A stretch of DNA of 64,000 nucleotides from Cellvibrionaceae bacterium (GCA_021151525.1 JAGKXD010000003.1:1-64000), one strand, 5' to 3'; shown: positions 35,666-45,042, counted from the first letter of the stretch. Made by a program: numbers and translations. Notes: generated by a model not told the origin, from the letters alone.

Positions 35666-36847
35666 ATGAAATTTACGTCATTGATGATAGTGTTTGTCTT
35701 GTTAAGTGCATGCGGTGGTTTGCCGACAAAAATGCCTTCACCTTTTTCCACTTCGGTCACAGTCACCCCACCTAAACCGGTAGAGCCGGAAGCGGTGATT
35801 CCTCCTCCCAGTATTGACGATAACTTTCAAAAAAGTTTAAGTCAGGTGTGGGGTAATTATTTTGTTGAAAATTATTCGGATACGCGTGCGTTGGATGTTT
35901 TGGTGATCAGCAATCGTAAATTCAAATCTGAAAGTTTTGGCTGCACAAATGATCAACTTGGTGTGGAATTGGATTCTGCTACGCATTTCGGCGTCTGCAA
36001 AATTAACGTCCCCAAAAATCACAGCACTGGCTTAATCAACTTTACCAAAGACAACCGTCAGTCTTCCCATGAATATTTTAAAATCTTAAATTCCAGAAGC
36101 CTGACAGAAGCCAACTTGTTTGATTACTTGCGGAAGACTGAACGCTATCCGCTGGTGTTTGTGCACGGTTTTAATGTGCGTTATGAAGATGCTGTATTGC
36201 GCGCATCGCAAATTGCCTACGATCTAAAATACCAAGGCCCTATTGTTTTGTTCTCTTGGCCAGCAGGCGCAGGTGACGGCTTTTTAGAAAATCAAATGAT
36301 TACCAAAACCTATGATGCCAACTTGAAAAATGCAAAAAATTCCATAGCGGCCTTCAAAGAGTTTTTGAATCAGGTGCGCATGAATAATCTCAAAATTAAT
36401 TTGGTCGCTCATTCCATGGGACACCAAATCGTACTGCCTGCATTGAAAGATTTCGCTACTTTAAATCCCGATAGCAAAATTATTAACGAGCTGATTTTAA
36501 ATGCACCGGATTTTGAGGCGGATAATTTTATTAATATTGCCGATGCCATAAAACAAAATACGAAACGTATCACTGTCTATTGTTCCTATAACGACCGCGC
36601 CATGACCGTATCGGAAATTTACAATAAAAATCCGCGCTTTGGTGCCTGTGCTTTTTCTGAAAGTATTGATTCCATTAACGTGAGTTTGGTAGATGCACCA
36701 TCGCTCGGTTTGGGCCACGGCTATTATTCCTCGCGTGCCATTTTGGGCGATGTATTTCAGGTGCTCTTGGGCATAGAGGCGGAGAAGCGTTTGTTTATTC
36801 GCAAGAGCGAACCTAACAGCACTGAAAAGTATTTCTTGAGGCAGTAA
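35666..36847 (+). CDS. Alpha/beta hydrolase lipoprotein, DUF900 type
   Basis: This 393-residue lipoprotein (lipobox L-S-A-C, Cys16, in MKFTSLMIVFVLLSAC) has an alpha/beta hydrolase domain of the DUF900 family. The nucleophile Ser is in NLVAHSMGHQIV, after FVHGFNVRYEDAVLRASQIA and VLFSWPAGAG. It should be on the outer membrane or in the periplasm; substrate unknown. Start choice is uncertain: ATG 35633 (with AAGGT) is also possible. Its stop overlaps the chrA start in TAATG, so translation is coupled. Confidence 0.7.
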   Translation: MKFTSLMIVFVLLSACGGLPTKMPSPFSTSVTVTPPKPVEPEAVIPPPSIDDNFQKSLSQVWGNYFVENYSDTRALDVLVISNRKFKSESFGCTNDQLGVELDSATHFGVCKINVPKNHSTGLINFTKDNRQSSHEYFKILNSRSLTEANLFDYLRKTERYPLVFVHGFNVRYEDAVLRASQIAYDLKYQGPIVLFSWPAGAGDGFLENQMITKTYDANLKNAKNSIAAFKEFLNQVRMNNLKINLVAHSMGHQIVLPALKDFATLNPDSKIINELILNAPDFEADNFINIADAIKQNTKRITVYCSYNDRAMTVSEIYNKNPRFGACAFSESIDSINVSLVDAPSLGLGHGYYSSRAILGDVFQVLLGIEAEKRLFIRKSEPNSTEKYFLRQ

Positions 36848-38196
36848 TGAATAACGAAATAACAACAAGCACAGCTCCAGCCCCCGTCACTTTTTGGCAA
36901 GCCTTTTGGTTTTGGTTAAAACTCGGCTTCATTAGTTTCGGTGGCCCTGCGGGGCAAATTTCTATCATGCATCAAGAGTTGGTAGAAAATCGCCGCTGGA
37001 TTTCCGAAAAGCGTTTTTTACACGCGCTCAATTACTGCATGGTGTTACCGGGGCCAGAGGCGCAACAGCTTGCCACTTATATCGGCTGGTTGATGCACCG
37101 CACCTGGGGCGGTGTGATTGCAGGCGCCCTGTTTGTTTTGCCTTCGCTGTTTATTTTAATTTTGTTGTCATGGATTTATATCGCTTACGGCGATGTGACT
37201 TGGGTCGCCGGATTATTTTATGGCATCAAACCCGCAGTCACTGCCATCGTGTTGCAAGCGGCGCATCGCATAGGTTCGCGCGCGTTGAAAAATAATATTT
37301 TGTGGGCGATTGCAGGTGCATCTTTTGTTGCGATTTTTGCATTAAATGTTCCCTTCCCGATTATTGTCTTGGCTGCCGCACTTATAGGTTATATCGGTGG
37401 GCGCTTTGCACCCACTATTTTTAATGCAGCGGGCGGTCACGGCGCAGCGAAAAAATCTTACGGTGCTGCAATCATTGACGATAAAACACCTACACCAGCG
37501 CATGCGCTTTTTAGTTGGAAAAAATTGATTGCCGTATTTGCTGTAGGATTTATGTTGTGGATTATTCCACTCGGTGCGCTTTGCGCAATTTACGGTTGGC
37601 AACATGACTTCACGCAAATGGCTTGGTTCTTTACCAAAGCCGCGCTTTTAACCTTTGGTGGTGCTTACGCGGTGTTGCCATATGTTTACCAAGGCGCAGT
37701 TGGTCACTATCAATGGTTAACGCCTACACAAATGATTGATGGTCTCGCATTAGGCGAAACAACACCGGGGCCATTAATTATGGTGGTGGCCTTTGTGGGT
37801 TTTGTTGGCGGTTACGTGAAAGCACTCTTAGGTGTTGATCATTTATTTTTATCCGGCGCGCTTGCAGCAACCTTGGTAACGTGGTTTACGTTTTTACCAT
37901 CATTTATTTTTATTTTAGCGGGCGGGCCTTTCGTGGAAACAACGCACAACAATTTAAAATTCACTGCGCCGCTTACAGCGATTACTGCGTCCGTAGTGGG
38001 CGTAATTCTAAACCTCGCATTATTCTTCGGTTATCATGTGTTATGGCCGCAGGGGTTTAGTGGGCATTTTGATATAGGTTCTGCGGTGATTGCTCTCGCT
38101 GCTGCCGTTGCGCTGTTTAAATTTAAGCGCAATGTGATTCATGTGATTGGCGCGGCGGCGTTGATTGGCTTGGTGTTGAAATTATTTGTGCTGTAA
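36847..38196 (+). CDS. chrA: Chromate transporter family protein ChrA
   Basis: This 449-residue inner-membrane protein of about 10-13 helices has two homologous CHR halves. The first has GFISFGGPAGQISIMHQELV, then LNYCMVLPGPEAQQLATYIGW; the second has KAALLTFGGAYAVLPYVYQGAV and DGLALGETTPGPLIMVVAFVGFVGG. These are signature blocks of CHR proteins that export chromate. Whether it works on chromate here is inferred. It is translationally coupled to the hydrolase upstream. Confidence 0.92.
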   Translation: MNNEITTSTAPAPVTFWQAFWFWLKLGFISFGGPAGQISIMHQELVENRRWISEKRFLHALNYCMVLPGPEAQQLATYIGWLMHRTWGGVIAGALFVLPSLFILILLSWIYIAYGDVTWVAGLFYGIKPAVTAIVLQAAHRIGSRALKNNILWAIAGASFVAIFALNVPFPIIVLAAALIGYIGGRFAPTIFNAAGGHGAAKKSYGAAIIDDKTPTPAHALFSWKKLIAVFAVGFMLWIIPLGALCAIYGWQHDFTQMAWFFTKAALLTFGGAYAVLPYVYQGAVGHYQWLTPTQMIDGLALGETTPGPLIMVVAFVGFVGGYVKALLGVDHLFLSGALAATLVTWFTFLPSFIFILAGGPFVETTHNNLKFTAPLTAITASVVGVILNLALFFGYHVLWPQGFSGHFDIGSAVIALAAAVALFKFKRNVIHVIGAAALIGLVLKLFVL

Positions 38197-38208
38197 CAAT
38201 GTATTTTT

Positions 38209-38235
38209 CGTCATTCCCGCTCGCGCGGGATGACG
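38209..38235. repeat. REP-like short palindrome, family C
   Basis: CGTCATTCCCGC and GCGGGATGACG form a compact hairpin just after the chrA stop; a shortened copy of the same family as 33622-33702. It could terminate transcription of chrA and the convergent gene. Confidence 0.65.
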
Positions 38236-38255
38236 ACTCCCCTCTCAAAAACCAA

Positions 38256-39020
38256 TCATTGACGCATTAAATTCTTTTTCTGCAAATACAAAATATAAGT
38301 ACCCCAGGCTAGCGCCAGCAAAATCATAAACGCCCCTATATTAAAACTCGCATGAGCAATTGTGTGAGTTTTTTCCAGCGAGTGTGTCATGGTCAATAAA
38401 TTTCCCCAGTCGTGGGATTCCTCACCGCCGCCTCCTACGAGCGGCAGCATGCGATATTGTGCATCGTCAATGTAGGGCGATACATCAATAAAATTTTGTC
38501 CGCTCCACCAAAGCATAATGCTTGCGGCAAAATTATCCTGTTGCTTCCACATAAATGCGCCCATTAAAAATAACGGCCACAGCACTTGAAATAAACTACC
38601 CCCTAAAATTGTCATAAAGTGACCAAATGGTCTGAAAAATACGTGGCCAAATTCGTGGAAGGCTAAATTGGGATTGTGTAAAAATGAACTGCCAATTTTT
38701 TCCCAATCCACACCGGCACTAATAAAATAAAATCCCCACAACGCAAAAGCTACAAGCGTTAGTACACGAGCCCAAAAAACGGCGGGGTCTATATTCTCTG
38801 GAACATAGGTAATAAATTCGCGCAAGGTTTGGCGCGTTTCAATATCTTCATCATCCGCATGTACCTGCGGCTTAGGTTTTACGGAATTGGTTATTTCTGC
38901 TGTTTGCTGGCGCGCAATCCATTTGGCGTAAACGATTCCACAGGCAGGGCAAATATCTGAATTCACTTGAGCATCTATAGCGCGGCGCTGGTAGTGGCAT
39001 TTTGGGCATTCGGTTATCAT
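38256..39020 (-). CDS. Zinc-ribbon membrane protein with HExxH motif
   Basis: This 254-residue protein starts with a zinc ribbon (CPKC at residues 5-8 and CPAC at 24-27). After a linker it has several hydrophobic segments (about 85-103, 130-158, 226-248). In the middle is HEFGH (residues 122-126), the HExxH pattern of metalloproteases such as site-2 protease, in a segment by the membrane, and QNFIDVSPYIDD further on. I do not recognise the family with certainty; it resembles M50-like or zinc-ribbon membrane proteins of unknown function. It lies downstream of alkB on the same strand, 12 bases apart. Confidence 0.55.
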   Translation of the reverse strand: MITECPKCHYQRRAIDAQVNSDICPACGIVYAKWIARQQTAEITNSVKPKPQVHADDEDIETRQTLREFITYVPENIDPAVFWARVLTLVAFALWGFYFISAGVDWEKIGSSFLHNPNLAFHEFGHVFFRPFGHFMTILGGSLFQVLWPLFLMGAFMWKQQDNFAASIMLWWSGQNFIDVSPYIDDAQYRMLPLVGGGGEESHDWGNLLTMTHSLEKTHTIAHASFNIGAFMILLALAWGTYILYLQKKNLMRQ

Positions 39021-39032
39021 AAATTTTCGTCC

Positions 39033-39683
39033 TTATAATGCTTTTCTAAATGTCAGGTTGATTCGCTGTTCGCCCAACCCTGGATGCTTACCCGCTTTTA
39101 TTGGCAGTACACCGTGAAAAAATAATCGTGCAGGCCCACCCCATACAACCACATCGCCATGCTCAAGTGGTAGTCGAATAGTTTTATCTTCCCGCGCTAA
39201 ACCACCAAAAAGAAATGTAGCGGGTAAACCTAAAGAAACTGACACAATTGGTTGTGAAAAATCTTTTTCGTTTTTATCTTGGTGCAACGACATTTTTGCA
39301 CCGGCTTGGTAACGATTAATTAAACAGGAATCGGGAACAAAATTTTTGTAGCCGGCTGTATCTGCTGCTTGTTGTGCAAGTTGTAAAAAACTTTCCGGCA
39401 TTTGCGGCCAAGGCAAATTCGTGGAAGGATTTTTTTTGCTGTAGCGATAGCCATAAGCGTCACTCACCCAACCGGCAAGACCACAACTAGTTGTGGTAAC
39501 AGACATGGCCAATCCACTCGGTGTATACATTTTTGTAAATGGTGATAGTGCAACAAGCTGGTGCAAACTGGTCAGTAAATCCTGCTCATTGCTGAGAGCA
39601 AATTCGGACAAAAAGACAACTCCATCGCCGATTGTTTGAATCGCGTTGCACGGGTTGGAATTGAATAAATCGAGATTTCTCAT
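39033..39683 (-). CDS. alkB: Alpha-ketoglutarate-dependent DNA repair dioxygenase AlkB
   Basis: This 216-residue enzyme removes alkyl groups from bases by iron/2-oxoglutarate oxidation. The iron ligands are visible: His and Asp in SLHQDKNEKDF, and His in LFFHGVLP. The 2-oxoglutarate-binding Arg residues are in QRINLTFRKAL. NRYQAGAKMSLHQD, VSLGLPATFLFGG and GDVVVWGGPARL are typical AlkB blocks. Length is normal. The next gene downstream may be cotranscribed. Confidence 0.95.
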   Translation of the reverse strand: MRNLDLFNSNPCNAIQTIGDGVVFLSEFALSNEQDLLTSLHQLVALSPFTKMYTPSGLAMSVTTTSCGLAGWVSDAYGYRYSKKNPSTNLPWPQMPESFLQLAQQAADTAGYKNFVPDSCLINRYQAGAKMSLHQDKNEKDFSQPIVSVSLGLPATFLFGGLAREDKTIRLPLEHGDVVVWGGPARLFFHGVLPIKAGKHPGLGEQRINLTFRKAL

Positions 39684-39797
39684 GTCGCTAAAATTATAAC
39701 AAGCTTGTATTTGAAGTTGTTCGCATAAAACTTAATTTTAACTCGCGTAATTTATGCGTATGAGAGGTAAATGGACTAAAGTTAAGAGTATCCTTCA

Positions 39798-40751
39798 ATG
39801 AAGCTGCTTTTTACAGTTCAAACTCTGGCTGGATTAATCATGTCTGTACAGCCTGTTCGATCTATTCGCATGCTAGTGCCTATGCTACTGACGAGTCTGT
39901 TGGTGTGGGCGAGCGTTGCCTTTGCGTTGGCCAATCCGGCGCGAGACCCCATGATTATTAAATACCATTTTAGCGACTCCGGCGATTATCACCACGGCTA
40001 CAACGTTGAACTGATCAAACGCGTTCTTGAAGTTACGCGCCCGGAATTTGGCGATTACCTTATTCAAACATACAGCCAAGCACCTATTGCCAAACGTCAG
40101 GCGGTATTACTTAACGAGGGAAAGTTACTCAATATGCAATGGTCATCGCCGGGAACGGATATTGCTGGCGCAGATGTTATTGAAATTCCCATTGATATTT
40201 TGCGTGGCCTACAAGGTTATCGCGTGTGCATGATTAATGCGGGTGCTGATATAAACTTTTCCAAAGTCGTTGATTTAGAATCCTTTAAAAAATTACGCAT
40301 TGCGCAAGGTTCTGCTTGGGGTGAACTGCCCATTTATTATTACAACGGAATCACTCCCTTAGAGCCGCCCACCTTGGGTGGCTTGTATCCCATGCTAGGT
40401 TTTAAACGGTTTGATTGTGTGCCGCTGGGCGTTAATGAAATTAGTACAATTCTCGACGTTGAAAAGCCGCACTTTCCTTTTCTTGCAATCGAAAAAAGTC
40501 TTTTAATTTATTATGACTTTCCCATTTATTTTTACGTCAGCAAAAAATATCCGGAAATTGCAAAACGAATGGAATTGGGGTTGAAGAAGATGATCGCGTC
40601 TGGCGAATTTAACAACCTATTCAATGAGTACCATCAAAAAAATTTAGCGCAGTTACACGTTAAAGAACGGCACTTAATTTGTTTAAAATCGCCGCTTTCA
40701 AAAGAAACTCATCAATGTGAAAAAGCAGTGGAGCAATTAAAGCAGCTTTAG
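39798..40751 (+). CDS. Periplasmic solute-binding-like protein
   Basis: This protein of up to 317 residues has a hydrophobic N-terminal signal (IRMLVPMLLTSLLVWASVAFALA) followed by a two-lobed-looking solute-binding domain: PMIIKYHFSDSGDYHHGYNVELIKRVLE at the front, a second lobe with RIAQGSAWGELPIYYYNG and the C-terminal AKRMELGLKKMIASGEFNNLFNEYH that resembles the end of family 3 solute-binding proteins. The N-terminal start is uncertain (39798, 39840 and a later Met are possible); only the signal peptide is sure. No transport genes are adjacent. It is the second such protein in the window after the one at 21158. Confidence 0.65.
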   Translation: MKLLFTVQTLAGLIMSVQPVRSIRMLVPMLLTSLLVWASVAFALANPARDPMIIKYHFSDSGDYHHGYNVELIKRVLEVTRPEFGDYLIQTYSQAPIAKRQAVLLNEGKLLNMQWSSPGTDIAGADVIEIPIDILRGLQGYRVCMINAGADINFSKVVDLESFKKLRIAQGSAWGELPIYYYNGITPLEPPTLGGLYPMLGFKRFDCVPLGVNEISTILDVEKPHFPFLAIEKSLLIYYDFPIYFYVSKKYPEIAKRMELGLKKMIASGEFNNLFNEYHQKNLAQLHVKERHLICLKSPLSKETHQCEKAVEQLKQL

Positions 40752-40884
40752 CAGCACTAATTTGCGTGCCCATTACAAAAGTAATCAGATGCTTCAGAAT
40801 GGCCATCTTAACCAAGCTTAACTTTTAAACCTAGGACGCTACTACTAAGCTAATCAAATCTACTTTAACTGAGGCGTGGAGACT

Positions 40885-41916
40885 ATGCGAAACACAGTTT
40901 ATAAAAACCTAGTAAAAATACTATTTGTAGTTGCATCCTTATTTACACTTGTATCCTCTGTACAAGCGCATGAATTTAAAGTGCATAAAAATATTGTATG
41001 GGCATCACCTAAAAATTTTCCGTTAACGCTTGATCTTTATGTACCTTCAACGGGAAAAGCAAACTACCCAGTGCTGATTATTTATCACGGTGGTGGTTGG
41101 CTCATTAACAATAACTCAATTATGAATTCCATGGCTGAATATGTTGCGACCCATGGTGAGTTTGTTGTTGCCAACGTGAATTACCGTTTGTTACCTGATA
41201 ACCAAAATACAACGACCATAAATGAAATTGTAGAAGATGCCATGGGCGCTACGCTGTGGGTAAAAGATAATATTGCGCAATATGGCGGCGACCCTAAACG
41301 CATTGCAGTAACGGGCGATAGCGCCGGCGGACACCTTGCTTCTATGATTGTAACCAGCGGCCGCAATTTAACTAGCGATGGTTTTTCCGCAAAAGGTTTA
41401 GGTTTTCATCCAACTTATTTGCCCAAAGGTAAAACTGCAGAGCAACTTGCGAAGGCAGATGCGTTAAAAGTTCAAGCGGCAGTTATTAGTTATGGTGCAT
41501 TTGATATGTATGCCAATGCCAGCAATGGCTTTGAAAAACCAAGTAATATTTTTTGGGCGCTTGCAAAAGCTGAAGCGCGCGGGATTTTTGGCAAGACTAT
41601 TAATGTGACTGACAATGCCGATTACTACAAAGCCGTATCACCTATTTACAATATTCCTGCCGCTGCGAATTACAAACTACCACCACAATTTATACATGTT
41701 GGTAGTACCGACAACACAACGCCGCCCGCATCAGTAAAACTTTATGTAGATGCCTTGCAAAAAGCAGGGCAGCCAGTGGAGTTCAAGCTCTATGAAGGAA
41801 AAAATCATGCCTTCTTAGATAGTGGATGCAATGAGTTTTTGAAAACCTGTTTTGATAAAGATGCACCGAATACCTTGAACGACATCATTCAGTTCTTAGA
41901 AAAGACTTTGAAGTAA
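40885..41916 (+). CDS. Secreted alpha/beta hydrolase (HSL/BD-FAE-like esterase)
   Basis: This 343-residue esterase has a signal peptide (ending about VQAHEF). The oxyanion loop is YHGGGWLINN (HGGGW), the nucleophile is in TGDSAGGHLAS (GDSAGG), and the catalytic Asp/His are probably in VGSTDNTTP and GKNHAFLDSG. This is the hormone-sensitive-lipase/carboxylesterase family. A carbohydrate-esterase role is possible given the neighbourhood but not shown. The ATG at 40885 is in the setting GTGGAGACT. The 46-base palindrome follows. Confidence 0.82.
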   Translation: MRNTVYKNLVKILFVVASLFTLVSSVQAHEFKVHKNIVWASPKNFPLTLDLYVPSTGKANYPVLIIYHGGGWLINNNSIMNSMAEYVATHGEFVVANVNYRLLPDNQNTTTINEIVEDAMGATLWVKDNIAQYGGDPKRIAVTGDSAGGHLASMIVTSGRNLTSDGFSAKGLGFHPTYLPKGKTAEQLAKADALKVQAAVISYGAFDMYANASNGFEKPSNIFWALAKAEARGIFGKTINVTDNADYYKAVSPIYNIPAAANYKLPPQFIHVGSTDNTTPPASVKLYVDALQKAGQPVEFKLYEGKNHAFLDSGCNEFLKTCFDKDAPNTLNDIIQFLEKTLK

Positions 41917-41919
41917 TTG

Positions 41920-41965
41920 GTTGAAATAAAAAAGGCGACACATGTGTCGCCTTTTTTATTTCAAC
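41920..41965. terminator. Perfect 46-base palindrome, bidirectional terminator
   Basis: A perfect inverted repeat: the 22-base left half (starting gttgaaataaaaaaggcgac) complements the right half through aaaaaaggcgacac/gtgtcgcctttttt. T-tracts follow on both strands. It serves the esterase and the convergent DUF2314 gene. Confidence 0.93.
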
Positions 41966-42016
41966 TGTAACCATCAAGAAAGCATTGGTTAGACTAAGCT
42001 ATGCGTATATATAAAA

Positions 42017-42694
42017 TTATTTTTTCTCTGGCACTATTGTCCATTCTGGAAATGTTACGAAAGTAAAAACGTATATTTCTTTGTTGTTCTCTGCAGCTTG
42101 GCCTTCAAATTTCTTGGTCACATAAGCATCCACATCTTTTAATACTTGCTCAGGGACAATTTCAATAATTTCTTGTTTGGTGAGCGGGTTACGCACAGAA
42201 GCAACGGTGGACGAAATATATTTATTATCCTTAGGCACCACTTTTGAAATAAAGGCAGCGCGGCCTACTTGAACAAGATCCAGCGCTTTACCTTGTAAAT
42301 TCCCTTCCTCATTACCATCCGCAGTGACAATTGACCAGTCTTCAAGTTGTTCAAGATTAACTTTAATGGCATCACCCGATTTAAATTTTACTTGCCCTAG
42401 CGGATCACTTGCGATAGTACCTATGTAGGTTTTATTTTCAATTTTTTTAACCTTCACAAAGATTTGTTCAGAATGCCCGTCCTGATTAAGCTTGGTTACA
42501 ACATAAAAAACTTTGCCAGCTTTAGCATTAAATTTTTCATTAAAGCCATCGATGCTGGCTTGAGCCCGACTTTTATACTCATTCAGGATATTCGTCATAT
42601 CGGGTTTTATGGTAGTTGGCATATCTTTAAATTTAAGATCATCAGCGAAAGCTATAGTCGAAACTAGAAAGGTAAAAAATAAGGCGTATTTCAT
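42017..42694 (-). CDS. Secreted DUF2314 domain protein
   Basis: This 225-residue protein has a signal peptide (MKYALFFTFLVSTIAFA). Residues about 50-135 match the DUF2314 pattern: SEQIFVKVKKIENKTYIGTIASDPLGQVKF...GDAIKVNLEQLEDW. The rest is helical or mixed with no known motif. Function unknown. It is downstream of the RraB-like gene (about 37 bases) on the same strand. Confidence 0.7.
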   Translation of the reverse strand: MKYALFFTFLVSTIAFADDLKFKDMPTTIKPDMTNILNEYKSRAQASIDGFNEKFNAKAGKVFYVVTKLNQDGHSEQIFVKVKKIENKTYIGTIASDPLGQVKFKSGDAIKVNLEQLEDWSIVTADGNEEGNLQGKALDLVQVGRAAFISKVVPKDNKYISSTVASVRNPLTKQEIIEIVPEQVLKDVDAYVTKKFEGQAAENNKEIYVFTFVTFPEWTIVPEKK

Positions 42695-42731
42695 GGCGAT
42701 GTCCTATCTGTTATTTATAGTTAATTTTTTA

Positions 42732-43046
42732 TTAATCTTGCATCACCCCCCAAGACTCGCAAACGCCACCAACTTTTGCGACTTCATCACTAACCAGTTT
42801 TTGCATGGATGTAACCATTTTGTAGGTCAAAAGGCCACTTATTTGGAATTGTGCGTAACCTGACTCATTGTTGCCGAAGAATTGACAATCTGGGTATAGT
42901 TTTTTTACGTACTCATATTCTGAATCGGTAATCGGCCAATGATCAAAATCAATATTGAAATCAACAAGCGTTTCTTTACTAAAATCAAATCCGCTTATCT
43001 CCATTCGTCTAAATACGTCACCATCGGCATCATTTGGCCAGTTCAT
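42732..43046 (-). CDS. RraB-family small protein
   Basis: This 104-residue soluble protein has the RraB-type block WPNDADGDVFRRMEISGFDF, then VDFNIDFDHWPI and AQFQISGLLTYKMV. E. coli RraB inhibits RNase E; here the family is recognised by eye and the partner is inferred. GGAG lies before the ATG. It forms a pair with the DUF2314 gene. Confidence 0.7.
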   Translation of the reverse strand: MNWPNDADGDVFRRMEISGFDFSKETLVDFNIDFDHWPITDSEYEYVKKLYPDCQFFGNNESGYAQFQISGLLTYKMVTSMQKLVSDEVAKVGGVCESWGVMQD

Positions 43047-43142
43047 ATAATTTCTCCATGATTTAAATTGATTTCTGCATTATGAGTTTTATATTTAAAG
43101 GTCGTAACAGGGATTTTGTAGTTTTCTAATGATAAATACAAG

Positions 43143-43556
43143 TTACCTAGTACTAAGAAAATCTTGCAATCTGGTTTTGAGCCTGCCAATCGCCAATGGA
43201 TGTTCCAAAAATTCAGCAATATCCATTAACTGCCAATACTGCCCTTCATTGCTAAACACAATTGCATCTACTTCTTCTTGTTTTCCTTCTGCTACAAAAA
43301 AATAGGAATAGCCAGTGTTGTTAAAGTTCACGCCTATTTGTTTATGAATTAAACGTGATTCATATAGCGTGATTGCAAATTCTTCTTCCAATTCACGCAG
43401 CACACATTGCTCGGGTGTTTCATCCCCTTCGCGTACGCCGCCGGGGAAATCCCACATGTTGGGGAAAGGGATATGCGCAAAATCATCGCGCAAGTAGACG
43501 AGCAATTTTCCGTTGAGAATGTAGGCGAGTTTGCAGGCGGTGAATTCAGTCTTCAT
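43143..43556 (-). CDS. NUDIX hydrolase
   Basis: This 137-residue enzyme has the Nudix box GGVREGDETPEQCVLRELEEEF (G-x5-E-x7-RE-x2-EE), which binds the metal and cleaves nucleoside diphosphate-linked substrates. The rest of the fold is typical. The substrate is not evident. The methyltransferase gene lies upstream on the same strand, 14 bases from its start. Confidence 0.85.
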   Translation of the reverse strand: MKTEFTACKLAYILNGKLLVYLRDDFAHIPFPNMWDFPGGVREGDETPEQCVLRELEEEFAITLYESRLIHKQIGVNFNNTGYSYFFVAEGKQEEVDAIVFSNEGQYWQLMDIAEFLEHPLAIGRLKTRLQDFLSTR

Positions 43557-43570
43557 AAAATTGCTTTGGG

Positions 43571-44329
43571 TTACTCGTGAAATTGTCCAACTCTAAAAGA
43601 CATTGGCCAATAAATTTCACGTTCAGTTTCCAAATCGCCCCAAGCATTTTTTAATGCTTCTTCAAAGGTATTAATTTTGGTTGCGCCTGCATCTGCCTCA
43701 AGTGCTTTATAAGCTGACCATGTTGTTATATAGCCGTAGACTTGGTGAAAATTCCAACGAGCATTAATTTGCATATTGGGAAATTCAATTTCCTGAAAGG
43801 GAAACGCCAATGTTTTATAACCGGATTCTACAATTTTGCGCTCGGGTGGCCAGTAGAGATCGAGCGTCTTGCCATAAAAATTATCAATAATATCCTTACA
43901 AGCTGAATCTTTTGTAACTATATTTTGGTAAGTTATTAGTGCAATCATGCCATTAGGTTTTAACACTCGTTTGGCTTCTACATAAAATTTATCCAAATCA
44001 AACCAATGTACGGCTTGGGCGACCGTAATAATATCGACTGAGTTATCGGGCAAAGGAATTTGTTCGGCGGGTGAAACTTTATAAATTATGTTTGGATGTT
44101 GTTCTGCATTCTCGATTTGATTGCTGCTGGCATCTGTTGCTATAACTTCATCAAAAAAATCAGCAAGCAGAACAGAAAATTGCCCAGAACCACAACCGCA
44201 ATCCAATGATCTATGTGTTTCATCACAGAGTTTCGCCAATTCCTCCGCAAGCTCCCGCGGATATTTGGGACGATAGTTTGCATAAGCGGCAGATTTGGTA
44301 GAGAAATAATCTTTAAAGTTTTCGCTCAT
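43571..44329 (-). CDS. Class I SAM-dependent methyltransferase
   Basis: This 252-residue enzyme has motif I LDCGCGSGQFSVLLADFF, the acid in EVIATDASSNQ, and motif III/IV region VDIITVAQAVHWFDLDKFYVEAKRVLKPNG. It belongs to the UbiE/COQ5-like small-molecule methyltransferases, such as the DUF-type ones that methylate trans-aconitate-like substrates. Substrate unknown. The start MSENFKDYF is chosen at 44329; the frame begins with an upstream Met in repeat family B, which is not coding. GGAG precedes the start at 9 bases. Confidence 0.8.
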   Translation of the reverse strand: MSENFKDYFSTKSAAYANYRPKYPRELAEELAKLCDETHRSLDCGCGSGQFSVLLADFFDEVIATDASSNQIENAEQHPNIIYKVSPAEQIPLPDNSVDIITVAQAVHWFDLDKFYVEAKRVLKPNGMIALITYQNIVTKDSACKDIIDNFYGKTLDLYWPPERKIVESGYKTLAFPFQEIEFPNMQINARWNFHQVYGYITTWSAYKALEADAGATKINTFEEALKNAWGDLETEREIYWPMSFRVGQFHE

Positions 44330-44340
44330 ATCCATTTGCT

Positions 44341-44488
44341 CCGTAGGTTGGTGGTAAGGCTTGCGCATGCAAGCTGCACCCCAACACGACCATGTATCAA
44401 TTTAAACCAAAATCATCGCAACGAATTTTAATACCGCTTGCCGAAAGTAAGATACGTTGGGGTGCGCAGGCTTACCCCAACCTACGGG
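44341..44488. repeat. REP-like palindrome, family B (CGTAGGTTGG type)
   Basis: Two inverted units: CCGTAGGTTGGTGGTAAGGC ... CACCCCAAC and GTTGGGGTGCGCAGGCTTAC ... CCTACGG, about 70 bases apart. It lies between the methyltransferase and the nucleotidyltransferase genes. Confidence 0.75.
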
Positions 44489-44496
44489 TCAGGACT

Positions 44497-44988
44497 TTAT
44501 AAAAAAGCTTGCGACCAAACGTTCATAAGGCTATGAATGTCACTAAAATCGCGTTCTAGTGATATGGGGTCTTCGGTTTTTGTAGATGCGTAGATTTTTG
44601 AATAGATAAGTTCTTCTAAACCCAAAATAGGGATGGGAATGTCATCAATCACGATGGTTCTTACATTTTTAATTGCTAGATTAAAATCTAATGCTCCTGC
44701 AGAAGTTAATATGTCAATTTCCTTATTCGCTGCATTGGGTAAATGTACCATCTTCAATGGTTGAAGAAGTTCAGTCGTTGAAATACTACCTTCAATTGGA
44801 GTGCTTCGAATGGCAAGTATAAATTTATCAATATTATCCTTATTTCGAGAAATTAAAATATCGATATCATTAGTATCCCGCTCTTGATGGTAGTGTTTTA
44901 CCGCATAACCTCCAATTACTATGAAATCTACAGACTCTTGTAAAAGAGCTTTAAGAAATGATTTTTGTATTTCAGTTAAATTGCCCAT
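44497..44988 (-). CDS. Nucleotidyltransferase-fold protein (AbiE/MNT-like)
   Basis: This 163-residue protein has IVIGGYAVKHYHQERDTNDIDILISR, matching the GG...DxD motif of the pol-beta nucleotidyltransferase superfamily (DUF6036/AbiEii-like). Such proteins occur in toxin-antitoxin modules and as stand-alone kinases, but no partner is seen. The start is probably ATG 44988, with AGGT 6 bases before; another Met lies two codons upstream. The transcript ends near the repeat. Confidence 0.65.
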   Translation of the reverse strand: MGNLTEIQKSFLKALLQESVDFIVIGGYAVKHYHQERDTNDIDILISRNKDNIDKFILAIRSTPIEGSISTTELLQPLKMVHLPNAANKEIDILTSAGALDFNLAIKNVRTIVIDDIPIPILGLEELIYSKIYASTKTEDPISLERDFSDIHSLMNVWSQAFL

Positions 44989-45003
44989 TGACATACCTAT
45001 TTA

Positions 45004-45042
45004 TAAAAAAGCCCGCAATCATTTCTGAGTGCGGGCTTTTTC
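45004..45042 (-). terminator. Terminator of pgk
   Basis: GCCCGCA/TGCGGGC arms, loop of 12 bases. Read on the minus strand the T-tract follows. It lies between pgk and the nucleotidyltransferase gene. Confidence 0.85.
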
